A DNA stretch of 64,000 bases. Source: Eutreptiella sp. 'Long Island Sound 2002' (lineage: Eukaryota > Euglenozoa > Euglenophyceae > Eutreptiales > Eutreptiaceae). The position numbers and the translations under genes are program-made. The notes under the pieces are model-generated. The model did not search any database, was not told the origin of the DNA, and was given only the letters and a program-made list of their open reading frames with translations. Positions 10,767 to 21,159 of this stretch are shown piece after piece. The DNA lies in contig OZ038387.1 in assembly GCA_964036045.1 (NCBI GenBank), positions 58,684,427 through 58,748,426 on the forward strand, read 5' to 3'. Every line of letters begins with the position of its first letter. Within the stretch, counting starts at the first letter, position 1.

Positions 10767-10849
10767 ATCTGGTTGGGTGGTCCCTAAAATCACCCCCCAC
10801 CCCCCACCCCGTGGTTAAGAAAAACCTAGTCTCGTCCCCGCGTTGACCC

Positions 10850-12240
10850 TTGGGTGATATAGCCACTTTGCCCGAGACGGTAGGGTTGAGGTAGCTAGTT
10901 GTGATTTTCATACCCAAGCTGATCGTTGGGGACCCCAGAGATGGTAGGGCCGAGGTATACTACACTTGATGGCTATCCGGGCACCAGGGGTAGGCAAGGC
11001 CAAGACACATGCGCTCTTTTTTGGGGTTGCCCCTACAAATGAATTGTTTTTCATAGATCCAAATGCCTTAAAACACCAAATGTACAAGTGGCTACCGCAC
11101 CCTTGCCATCTCGGGGGTCCCCAACGCTTAGCGTGGGATGAAAATCACAACTGGCTACCTCACTCTCGCAGGCTCAGGGACCCACATGTGGGCAAAATGG
11201 CTACATCAACCTGCCGTCTCCAGAGCTTGCATGTGGGCAAAGTGGCAACGTCACCCCTACCGTCTTGGGGGTCCCTGATGTTCCGTGCAGGGATGAGAAT
11301 CACAAAATGGCTACCTCAACCCTGCCAGGTTGCCGGGTTGACAACACTCAACATAGGAACAAAAATGAGAAATGGCTACCTCACCCCTGCTGTCTCCAGA
11401 GCCGACGTGCAGGGGAAATGGCTACATCACCTCTGCATTCTTGGGGGTCCCCAATGCTCAACGCGGGAATGAAAATCAGGAATGGCTACCTCATCCTTGC
11501 CATCTTGGGGGGGCCCATGTGGGCAAAGTGGCTACATCACCCATGCCGTCTCAGGGGTCCCCAAAGGACACAAATTACAAATGGCTACCTCACCCATGCC
11601 GCCTTGTGGGGCCACATGTGGGCAAAGTGGCTATATCACCCCCATGGTTTCACGGGTCCCCAACGCTTAGCACAGGGAAATCACAAATGATTACCTCCGC
11701 CCCATGGGCCCACATGTGGGCAACGTGGCTTGATTATAGGATAAATTTCAAGAGCGTGTCACATCCATAGAAAGAAATTCCCACAAGTCATAGCAAAACA
11801 ATGCAAACAACGCGATGCAAAACAAAGCTCGTGGATGTCAATTCACTCAACCTGTCCATTGAGGTGCAGAAGACATGCAGCACTATGCTTTTCTTCTGTC
11901 ACGTCTTGCTGCTGTTCATCACACACCTACTTCAAAGATTAAAAGCATCGTTCAACATGAAAGGAGGTGGCTAGCACAACCAATATGCATCGTGCAATGG
12001 TATACATCCCACCCACCAATCAAGGATGCTGGCTGCATCACCCCTACTGTCTCATGGGTCCCCAACGCTTAGCGTGGGAAGAGGAATCGAAAATGGCTAC
12101 CTCAGCCCTGCCATCTCAAGGGGCCCACATGTTGGCAAAGTGGCTACATCACCCATGCCGTCTCATGGGTCCCCAACGCTCACTGTAGGGACAAAAATCA
12201 CAAACAGCTACCTCACCCATGCCGTCTCAACTACATTGCA
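10850..12240. repeat. Composite tandem array, GGCTACCTCACCC / GGCTACATCACCC units
   Basis: Units of roughly 45-70 bases alternate two related blocks: GGCTACCTCACCC...GGGGTCCCCAACGC...GGGATGAAAATCACAA, and GGCTACATCACCC...GGGCCCACATGTGGGCAAA. From 10850 to about 10965 the units read on the minus strand; from about 11088 to 11720 and 12030 to 12235 they read on the plus strand. A non-repeat spacer lies at about 11725-12025. The long open frames across the array are by-products of the repeat and not genes. Confidence 0.85.
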
Positions 12241-12327
12241 TACCATATGCTATGTGTTCTTTTGATGTTGGGACACTAGGTTAATTCAATTTCCAACCAA
12301 TGCGGCGTGGGTGTGGTGTCATCCCTT

Positions 12328-12579
12328 ATGCGCTTGTTGTTCTCCCTCATTTTTTTATATACCATCGCCGGATTGGAGGGGCACACCAACCACGTCATGA
12401 TCGTGGCCATGCACGCCACACCGGCCGCCACACACTACTGGGAAGAGAGACCTGGAACTGCCCTTGTGTGGGCCATACAAGGCATGAACGACCGCAACCC
12501 TGCAACGGAAGACATGGACAACATCCTACTGCAACACCCTTGTCCAAGCAACACTATGCGTTGGTTGTGTCAATTTCTG
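12328..12579 (+). CDS. Possible first exon of a secreted or membrane protein
   Basis: An ATG at 12328 opens a frame beginning MRLLFSLIFLYTIAGLEG, a textbook signal peptide or signal anchor, followed by a His-rich stretch and then ordinary-looking sequence to about residue 84. A good donor (CTG|GTCAGT) follows at 12580 and would end the exon in phase 0. The downstream partner is not resolved. The Fic gene starts 0.7 kb further on and its 5' end is uncertain, so this could be its first exon or belong to another gene. No homologue recognised. Confidence 0.35.
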
Positions 12580-13298
12580 GTCAGTTACCGTTACTTTGAT
12601 AGGGGGGGATGGGGAAGTGCAAAGCCCCTAATTAGCCACTGGTGCATGGGACAATCAGAATCAATCAAGATTGAAGATTCAAGGTCACGGTTGGGCTCTC
12701 GTGCGTTCTAGGGGGACTCTCCGTGGGGGCGGCAGGGTGGTATTATTCAAAGCAGTAGCAGGCACAGTGCTTGCACGGTGCGCACATAGAGATTGTGCCA
12801 GGAGCCCACATGCCCAATCTTTCTGGGGCACTTGCAGTTGCAACGCCCCCCAGAGGCCGCCAAGGACAACACTCTGAGGGTCTATAAGGACTGTTGGGCC
12901 CAGTTTTGGTTCAAAACCCTGTGCTGCGCCCGCAAGGTACCCGCACTGTGCAGTGTACTACATGATGAGTGCGTGCAAGGAAACATAAATTCATTTCGTC
13001 GACATCTTTAGCAGCATGGACAATTGTGCAGCTTGGAAGCCCCTCTTGGGCAGGATCCCTGGGCAACGGGTATCATGGGCAAGCAACCTGTGAGCATACC
13101 CTGTTTGGGTCCGGTACATTCTCCTGTACCGGTGGTATTGTACCATATTCGGGTACCATGTTGAGGCACCCAATTAACCATATTGTGGTCCCCTATTTGG
13201 GTAGACCTAACCGGCGAAAGTGGGAGCCTCTTGCGATGCCAATGGGGTGGTCTCTTTCATCGCCTGGCGATCCGTCAGGAAAGCCATGATGCAGGGGA
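12580..13298. other. Unassigned stretch before the Fic gene
   Basis: I see no supportable exon. It may be intron or promoter, depending on whether the signal-peptide exon at 12328 belongs to the Fic gene. Confidence 0.4.
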
Positions 13299-14369
13299 AT
13301 GACCATCCAGCCCGAGGGCTATGCTCTGGATATGATTTCCTTCCTTTCATCGTACTCTTTAGGCTCAACTTTTGTTGAAACTCAAAATGCTTGGATGAGA
13401 ATTCTTCGGGGGGTTTTCCGCCTACATGACTTACGGAGAGCACTCACCTCGGATCACGTAGGCCTCGCTGCACGGCCCCCGTCCTCCGGCACCGGCACCG
13501 TTCCCCACCAATTTGTCTCCTGTCGACATGCGCATTTCACGTCCATCACCCCCAAGTGGCTGGACAGGGTCCCGCCCAAGGCGCGCCCCGTGGGATGGGC
13601 CGGGGTCATCAAGAAACTCAGGCTCAACTGCCCACAGCCATACAACCCCGTCATGAGCCCCAAGTTGGAGGTGGAGCCGGAGGACATCCCGGCTGTCGAT
13701 GGCTGGAAGATATGGAGCGGGGCCACGCCGGACGACAGCCTCGAGGCCGACTTGAAGATTGCTGCGGAATTGGAGGTGCCCAATCTGCACGTCCTCGGCG
13801 CTGCGTTGTCCAGCCCAAAGCTGGAGCATCTGGAGGAGGCCATTCTGGACGTCCTCCATTGCGACGCGCATTCGGAGGCGATGCGCCGGCTGTGGTTCTT
13901 CTACGAATGGATTTCTGGAAAGCGGTTGGAAGCCCTGGACGATGTGGACCCCTCGCTGCCGATCGTGGACGCGCTGAACGAGAACCACTTCTACACGTCC
14001 CTGGGAGTGACTTCGGAGCGGCACCGTGTCCGTGACAACCTCCTCGGCTACCCTGACTTCTGCCCCATGGTGCACCGGTCCCGGACCCTGGCGGAGTATG
14101 CGAGCAAGAACTTCGCCAGCCAGGCGTGGTTCTTGCTGAACCGCTTCACACCGGAACTGACGAGGGACAGCAGTACGCAGACGGCAATGAGGGAGTCGGT
14201 GTATTCGTTGCATGGGCAGTATGACATGAACAAGTTGGTGCAGTCTTTGGTGGAGCATGGGAATTTGGACGACCTGCCCCTTGATGAACACACTCTTCAG
14301 TGCCGGATCTTGCCGGTGCTGATGGGGGTGTCGGAGCACGACGCGGCACCACGATACCGATCGGAGCAG
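13299..14369 (+). CDS. Fic gene exon 1
   Basis: Recognisable similarity to Fic-family proteins begins near 13597 (GWAGVIKKLRL) and runs to the donor GAGCAG|GTGCTC. The 5' boundary is the least certain part. The sequence changes to GC-rich coding-like composition near 13440. Confidence 0.75.
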
Positions 14370-17300
14370 GTGCTCTACACGTGGTTGTGTTGTGTTGTGT
14401 TGTGTCGTATTGTGTTGTGTTGTGTTGCGCTGTTTTGTGTTGCGCTTTTGGGTTGGGTTGCGGTGCGGTGCGTTACGCTGTACTGCATCCTGCTGTGCTG
14501 TGTTTGGTTGCATCATCCTCCAGTGTGCCGCGCTGTGATGTGCTGTGCTGTGCTGTGCTGTGCTGTGCTTGTTCTGTGTTGTGTCATGTCGTGCCAAGTC
14601 ATATCATGTCGTGTTGTCAGGTGGTGGGCGGTGACTGGCTCTCCCAAAACATTGCACAGGTGTATGTCTCCGAGACTGTCTGCACTGTGGATGACACCAA
14701 AGACGAAGTGCGGTTCGTGACTGCCAAGACCGCGGACGTGGCCTCCCTCATGCAAGGCCTATTCCATACGATGCAGCGCGTGGAGCGGGACCGCGTGCAG
14801 TTCCCCGAGCACGTGGACTGTGTCGTGGCCACTGCAATGCTGGGGTTCGGGCTGGTCTTCATCCACCCGTTCGATGACGGCAACGGCCGGGCCCACCGGT
14901 TCCTCATTCAGCAGATCCTGCGGCGCTTGGGGTACGTGCCCGACATGATCTTCCCCGTCTCCAACATCATGGTACGGCGGCGCGGCCAGTACGAGGTCGC
15001 TCGCCCTCCCCAGGCCCCATCCAGATCGCCCGCCCTACCCCCGGCCCCTTTCCCTTACTTCCCCTGCCCTCTCCATGGGGGAGCGGGGGGGCAGGGCTGT
15101 CCGTAAGAACCGCAAGTTTTTTGTTTTCCGTTAAGGACAGCCCCCAAGGACCGCCAACTGCTAACCGCTACCAACCGCAACCGCCTACCGCCAACCGTTG
15201 TTCAATACCGTTTCTGTGGTCTCGTGTTTTGCCCATGTCTTGACCATGAAGCAGAGAGCGTCCCCGTGAACGTTCGTTTCTGTTGGTGTTACGGACTTTT
15301 TTTCTTCCCTTACGGAGACCCCTGACCAACCACCAACCGCCAACCGCCAACCATTGTTCAATGCTGTTTCTGTGGTCTCGTGTCTTGCCCATGGCAGGGG
15401 CGGCATTTCGGTCTCTGTGGCAACAAGGCGATGCTGCGGCCTTCATGTACAACAGCAGACGGTCGATGAGGGGTGTAGGCCCACGCGTGGCGGACTGCTG
15501 CATGTTGCTTCATTTGCGATGGCACCTTCTGGAGAAGAAGGCGCCTCCACTGTAGGCCTTCACCCACCAAAAAGTGACTTTTCTCTGGCCGTGAGGGGAG
15601 TGGAGGTTACGACGTTGCACCCCCTCTGCATCAGTATTCCCACTGTGAACGTCACTAAACAAGCACCAAAGACATGCAGCAAAGCAGACCTGCGCTTGTG
15701 GTGTCGGATGGTGGTATGCGACCGCATTCACAGGTATTTCCACGTCGGGGTCGTGCCCTTTTCAACATTTGTCCCGGCCCGTAGTAACAGGTACGACATG
15801 AACAACACGAGTTCCTCAACCAGGACCTCATATTGAGACTGAGCTGGTGGGGAAGGGAACCTTGCACACTGCACAACGCGCACTCTGCAAATTGCACATG
15901 CATTTTGCGCCATGCACATTAGGCATTGTAAACACTGCACAGTGCACACTTTGCACCAGCATTGTGCAGTGCACACTCAAAGGATCTGCATACTGCATAC
16001 TCGGCACACTGGATTGCGCTTCGGGAATTCGACATTCTGCACAATGGAAACGAAGCACAATGAACACTGTGCACTGTGCAGGTTGCACATGGTCCTGTTG
16101 CGACCTGCACAGTGCACGCAGTGCAATGTGCACAATGGGGACTACACACACTGCAAACTGCACTGTGCAGACTGCGCATTGCACCCTATGTACCGGAAGG
16201 TCTTCCGGTACACCAGAATGTGCACGATGCACACTGCGCACAACGTCATCTGTAACATGCCCGTTCTTGGGCGAAGGTATCTCAAAATGTGCTAATTCCA
16301 AGGATTTTTGGGAACTGTAGGGCGCTGAAAGAGTGCCAATGAAATCAAAATGGGCCAACAGCACCTGTTCGACCATCCCAAAAGGTTCCACATTTTTGAC
16401 CATTTTTTGACTCCGAAATAGGCCCTGCTTCACGGGTCTTGGGACCTTGCGCAGGGCAAAATGGCTCAAATCCAGCTGAAAGCGGGGTGAAACCAACTTT
16501 TTTTGGCCAACCTTTCACCCGCAGGTGATCCCAAGTAATCTTACCTGAGCACGCGCAAAGTGTACCTCTCCCAGGTATCAATAGGGCATGGAAGGGTTTG
16601 CTTATGTACAAGGGGCAGGCCAGTGTTTCCACTCATCATTATTCATCACGACAAGGTGCCACAAGGGAATACATGGCGCTCAAATTGGGCCAACAGAGTT
16701 GAGTTTTGAAAAACTAGGCATTACAGGTCACTGGGGGTTTCAGGGCCATTTTTGATGCAAAAAAGAGGTTCTTAAGGCTGCTAGTCAGGTCCACAAGTTA
16801 CCAAACAGTGATGATATGTATGAGTTAATATTTGGGCAGAATTCCAACCCCCACAAGTCCTCATTTTTTCCCCATTTCATCTGTGCTTCCTGGCTGGCTG
16901 CTGCTGCTGCTTCTCATGGGGGTAGCTGCACCGTACACCCCAATCAACATTGAGCCTTGGGACCGAACTGGTGGGGAAGGGACGATGGTACACTGCACAC
17001 GACACCCTCCACACACTGCACACCCAAACTTTGTGAATTGCACAATGCCCACTTTTGCACAGTGCACACAGTCAACCATTTTGACCTCTGCACACTTCAC
17101 CACCACGCACGTTGCACCCTGCGCACTGCACATTTTGCACGCTGTACAGTGCACAGTTTCGCCATGCACACTCTGCACACTGCGTACCTGGAACATATTT
17201 GATTCACACAATGCAATCTGCACACTGCACTGCACCCCCAATACTCAACACTCTGCACACCGAGCACTCTGCACAGTGCACAGTTCACGTTACACAATGC

Positions 17301-17883
17301 ATAGGCTGCACACTGTTAACATTGCACGCTGTGCCACTAAACACACTGCACACCATGCACATGGGACACTTGCGCACTGCGCACTCTGCACATTGCACAT
17401 TGTATGTTCTGCACACTACACACACCATGAGCTGGTGGGGAAGGAAGATTGCACACCGTACACCAAGCACTCCGCATACAGGGAGGGGGTGGGGTTGGTG
17501 GACCGTAAGCTTGGTGTGGAAAATTTGGCGTTTCAATTTGGCCGCCAAATTTCCCACGCCGCACTGTCCAGACTGGCCGGGGCGCAGTCTGTCGGGCATC
17601 GGGGGTGTGGTGCAGTGTACAGGGCCCCCATGCCCATGCCCGCCTCACACCCTCTCAGGAGTGCCTGGAGAGCTTCGACCGCGAGGTCATGTCCCTGATC
17701 AGTTACACAGTGGACGCCGAGGGTCTTCTTACGGTGCACAACGACACTGCGCATTTGTACCGCTACTTCGACGCGACGCGGATGGTGGAGTACACGTACG
17801 AGTGCGTCCGGACCTGCATTGAGGAGGAGCTGCCCACCATCCCACAGACCAGCAACACCCCGACAGACAACTGGTCGATCTGA
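13299..17883 (+). CDS. Fic (Fido) domain protein, three exons
   Basis: Exons 13299-14369, 14621-14995 and 17659-17883 join in phase 0 at both junctions, with GT-AG introns of 251 and 2663 bases, giving about 556 residues. Exon 2 holds the Fic motif HPFDDGNGR (His about residue 439). This is the active site of Fic enzymes, which usually transfer AMP from ATP to protein hydroxyls. Exon 1 carries blocks I associate with a bacterial Fic subfamily: RRLWFFYEWISGKRL and RHRVRDNLLGYPDFCP. Exon 3 carries TVHNDTAHLYRYFDATRMVEY, also typical of that subfamily. I see no clear (S/T)xxxE(G/N) inhibitory helix. The C-terminus seems shorter than in bacterial relatives, so a further exon or a truncation is possible. 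The N-terminal 100 residues are unmatched and the true start may lie elsewhere. Coding exons are GC-rich. Confidence 0.85.
14370..14620 (+). repeat. Fic intron 1, TGTTG/TGTGC simple-sequence intron
   Basis: Almost the whole 251-base intron consists of degenerate TGTTG, TGTGC and TGCGT pentamer-like repeats with very few A on this strand. It ends in TTGTCAG. Similar runs occur at 20187-20230, 21015-21070, 48050-48120 (other strand) and 48890-48935. Confidence 0.7.
14621..14995 (+). CDS. Fic gene exon 2 with catalytic motif
   Basis: Phase 0 on both sides. It encodes the catalytic HPFDDGNGRAHR loop at 14864-14899 and the helices around it. Donor TACGAG|GTCGCT. Confidence 0.9.
15841..16240 (+). 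repeat. Header-plus-TGCAC array, copy 1 (in Fic intron 2)
   Basis: The copy starts with GAGCTGGTGGGGAAGGGA and continues as dozens of degenerate TGCACA/TGCACT motifs spaced roughly 8-11 bases apart. Further copies begin at 16961, 17429 and 30491. Confidence 0.7.
16961..17480 (+). repeat. Header-plus-TGCAC arrays, copies 2 and 3 (in Fic intron 2)
   Basis: GACCGAACTGGTGGGGAAGG at 16961 begins a second array of spaced TGCACA motifs. A new header (GAGCTGGTGGGGAAGGA) starts at 17429 followed by a few motifs. The header in copy 2 has the fuller form with GGGACCGA before it. Confidence 0.7.
17659..17883 (+). CDS. Fic gene exon 3
   Basis: Acceptor CTCTCAG at 17658, phase 0. It encodes the C-terminal helix region (ECLESFDREVM...) and ends at TGA 17881-17883. 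Whether this is the true end is open. Confidence 0.75.
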   Translation, partial: ECLESFDREVMSLISYTVDAEGLLTVHNDTAHLYRYFDATRMVEYTYECVRTCIEEELPTIPQTSNTPTDNWSI

Positions 17884-19229
17884 CCTCCTCCAGCCCGTGT
17901 GTCGCTGGGGCGCTCCTCGAAGAATGCGATCTTTCCGTTTTGTCTGCGTCAGCGCAGTTGCACGCTTTCAGTGGCAGGATCGCAGTCAGCGGACGGCGCC
18001 CACCCGATGGCGATGTGCGGCCGACGGATGTCCGTTGGCCAGTCACCAGCAGCGGTCATGTGGGAGGACGTCGCGGGTACGGGGGCGCGCGTGCGCCACA
18101 GGGTCTCGAGCGTCGGTAGATTCGCGTGTGCACTGTGGAATGCGGGGAAGGGGGTCTCTGGTGGACTACCAATGAAACCGCGAGGGGGTGGCCGGGCCCG
18201 GCCCTGGGATGCGACCCCCCCCGCAGCCCCCCCCCCCCCCCCTCTCCAGGCTTTGAGCGATATTGGTCGAGGTGTCATGGCGCGAGGGGTAATTTTGTCC
18301 TATGTTGATACTCAACGCGTGCAGAATTTTGATGAAGAATTCAATGAATTCTGACCGATTTCCCTATTTTGGGGGCCCCGACACATCACGGGGTAGGTGG
18401 CATGCCCGGAATGGCCAGGGGGAGGGGCAGATGCCCCTCAATACAAATACCAGCAAACCCCCACAACTCCCCATCCCCAGCCCCCCCAAACCCGTCTGCT
18501 GGACCCCTTCCCCCCCCCCCCGGGCCGCAGCTCGCCCAATTGCCCTTTCCAGCCTCATCCCCCCCCCCCAGGGCTCCTGCCGGTGGCCTGGCCCCGACAC
18601 GACCCCCCCTCCTCCTGGTTTCCGACGGATGGCTTGTGGGCGGTCGCAATCGGTTCTGACCATCCCCCCGTCAGTGGACCCTTCGGGGTCCTGTGCTCCC
18701 CCCACTCTGAGGAAAGTGGGGCTTGGGGCTTTAGGACTGTGCAGCTGAAGGGGCTGTTCTTGTGGGGGGCTGTGGGGCTTGGGGCACTTGGACTTGAGGC
18801 TGTGGGACTGCGGGTTGTGGTGCTTGAGAATGTGCCGCTGCAGGGCTGCCGGTTTGTGCCATCGGAAGCTCTGGAGTACTCACTGTGACACTGAGTGCGC
18901 GGGAAGGCGACAGACACTACGGTAGATGCGTGCTGGACCTCCGCATGTTGTCATCAGTGGGGCCTCCAGTGCGCTGTGCAGGACGCTCTTTGCTGTGTGC
19001 CTCTCCGCCTGCCGTGCAGGCCGAAGGAGCTTTGTAGGCCCTCATGTGCGACTCTGCACTGTAGACGTCCTACACCCCTCCTGTTGCGCCACCGAAGTTA
19101 TCTCCGGTGGAGTGGTTCCTGCCACGAGCGGCCACGGGAACCCGATTCCCTTGGTGTCCCCTGATTGGTTGACACGTGTGATTTTTGTTTTGATCCTCGG
19201 AATTAGTCAGACACTACGGCTACCAACAA
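17884..19229. other. Unassigned, proline-coding low complexity
   Basis: GC-rich with C runs around 18211-18242, 18511-18521 and 18559-18569. A stretch at 18710-18830 has repeated GGGGCTTGGGGC/GTGGGACT motifs. The open frames seen on both strands are proline- or glycine-rich and look like low-complexity artefacts. Confidence 0.5.
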
Positions 19230-20105
19230 GTGTGCTCGCTTCATTTCTGCGAGGAGGAGGCATGTGCTGCTGTTTGCGGCACCACCCCGGAGGGGTTCGC
19301 ATTCCGAGGATCACAGTTCTGCAGGGCGCATGGTCGCCCAGCCCTGGGCGGATCCGGGCCCTGCACGGATCCGCAAAGGCACAATTGTAAGTCAGTCAGA
19401 AGGGGGGGATGGGGGGGTCGTGCTGATGGGACGTGGGCAATTCGTGACAGCGTGTCACGTGGTGACCATCATTCCCATCATTTGGCATCCTGGCCAGAAA
19501 TGACGGGAATCCGTGTTGCCGGGACGGTCATGGCCGACCGGATGTGTGCACACGCCTTTGCACTGATCCGGACGACACCAGCCCTTGGGTACCGAGGGCT
19601 CTCTCTCGCAGGCAGTGCTGCAGAGCTGTGCACAGGCCATGGCTGCCCATTGTACAATGATATCCTGAGTTACAGGCGGATGTGTGGCCACGGGGGTGAT
19701 GCGCAAGGGGGGCATGATGCCTCCGACCTGTCATCAGGCGTGACGCCCGCGATTCTCTTCTCATTTGCTGCTTTCCTCCCTCGTATTTTGGCAGAGGCTT
19801 GGCCCACGGGGATGGTCTCCGGCAGTGATATTCTCGCGTCAAACGCTGCAAAAGCGCGGTTATGCAGGGCTTGGGGCCTGGGATCGATGTGCGGTTCCTG
19901 TGTTACGCAGGCGAAAAGGCTCCGCAGCCTCTCCCAGGGCTCTGACGTGTTTGATGCATTTGCTGCAGTACGTCACGTCATATTACATGACCTGACATTC
20001 ACATTACCGATACATATGCCGCCCCACGTGCCTTTGCTGCATACGTATGCATGTGCAGACACGCTTTCTTCGTGGACTCGCCTGGCTACAACCCTCCAGA
20101 AGTAG
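19230..20105 (+). CDS. Hypothetical ORF with Cys/His-rich start
   Basis: A 291-codon open frame; the true start is not established. It begins with a cluster of Cys and His (CSLHFCEEEACAAVCG, then GSQFCRAHG) that has the spacing of a small zinc-binding segment like those of some transposase families, for example the CxC segments of KDZ elements. The rest is not recognisable. In the same orientation at 21284-21325 a separate frame gives GLPRHLAFDGVVVI, a phrase resembling the start of the KDZ catalytic core. I offer decayed KDZ-like transposon as a weak hypothesis only. Confidence 0.25.
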   Translation: MCSLHFCEEEACAAVCGTTPEGFAFRGSQFCRAHGRPALGGSGPCTDPQRHNCKSVRRGGWGGRADGTWAIRDSVSRGDHHSHHLASWPEMTGIRVAGTVMADRMCAHAFALIRTTPALGYRGLSLAGSAAELCTGHGCPLYNDILSYRRMCGHGGDAQGGHDASDLSSGVTPAILFSFAAFLPRILAEAWPTGMVSGSDILASNAAKARLCRAWGLGSMCGSCVTQAKRLRSLSQGSDVFDAFAAVRHVILHDLTFTLPIHMPPHVPLLHTYACADTLSSWTRLATTLQK

Positions 20106-21141
20106 TCGTACAAGACGTCTCAAATCTGTTCCTTCTTGGCTTGCAAACTTTTACTGACAATGAATTGCACGCAGACATGGGCCTGGTGTGGCGTGGTGTG
20201 GCGTGGTGTGATGTGGTATGATGCAGGGTAGCGTGATCGAGGTGGTGCTTGTTGCTCCCTTCACTTCGTTGCTGGCAGGATTCACCTCTCCCATGGCCCA
20301 TCGGCCCAAGGCTTGTATGAATGCTTGATTGAATGACCTGGTTCACATTATTAGATCAGTCCCCGGGGCCTCACGAGAGGGTGCCAAGGACTCAATGAGG
20401 GAGGGCCCTACGAGTAACATCGGCGCACGACCCGGAGGGGTAAGGGCAGCTGTCCTGTGACTTCGCATCGTGCCCAAGAGACCTGCGCAACGCTGTCTCC
20501 GATTTGAGACGCTGATGCGGAGGTGAAGCAGATGAGTGCGAACGTGGTTTCCGGACAGCTTGCGAAACATCTCCTGAATTATAGTGTTGTGTCAGGGCTT
20601 ATTTGAGTCGCTCTCCGTGCCAGGTAGCGCAATAGAATCGGATGTCTCAAGCTCCACCCTTCCATGAGCCACCCCAACCTGAGTGGAATCTGCTCGGGAG
20701 GGGGATTTACAACGACAGGATTCCAAAACATGGGTTGTTAGGAAGGCTGTTGAGTAACAGGGTCCCAATACCCTATGTTCGGGACGAGGGTGAGTGCGCA
20801 AATGTCCGGAGACATCCCTGATGCTGTCGGGGTTTGTCTGTGCGGTTTGCAAGTGATCATGTGGGCCCTTTAGGGGTGCCCCGTGACGCTCAGGGGGGCC
20901 CCCAGGAGACAGTCTAGGACATATTCCGTAGGATAACTCTGATTCCTGGACCATGTCATTCAGTTGCTTCAGTGGCACAAGCGTCCATCTCTCTTTTGGC
21001 TGAAAGGTCTATTGCACTGTGCTGTGTGGTGTGGTGTGGTCTGACATGGCGTGGCGTGGTGTGGCTATGCTGCTGTCGCTTCCACCAGCACCTTCGTATG
21101 TGTCGGGGATCACTGCAGGGGACCCGTACAGTCCCAGGCAG

Positions 21142-21159
21142 CCCCCCCCCCCCCCCCCC
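21142..21159. repeat. C18 homopolymer
   Basis: Longest C run in the window. Runs of 10 or more G or C recur throughout (positions in the findings). Confidence 0.95.

Noticed and set aside
10966-11770. Open frames of 132-168 residues in the GGCTACC array
   Set aside because: Explained by translation of tandem units in several frames; no domain and no independent coding signal.
10850-12240. CRISPR-like array
   Set aside because: Units are diverged, contiguous and mixed in orientation, without constant repeats separated by unique spacers, and the window is eukaryotic.
13431-14597. 388-residue minus-strand frame over the Fic gene
   Set aside because: Antisense shadow; it runs into the simple-repeat intron as Asn/Thr/Gln repeats.
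14300-14620. Cys/Val-rich frame running from Fic exon 1 through the intron
   Set aside because: It is translation of the TGTTG simple repeat. Removing 14370-14620 restores the Fic reading frame.
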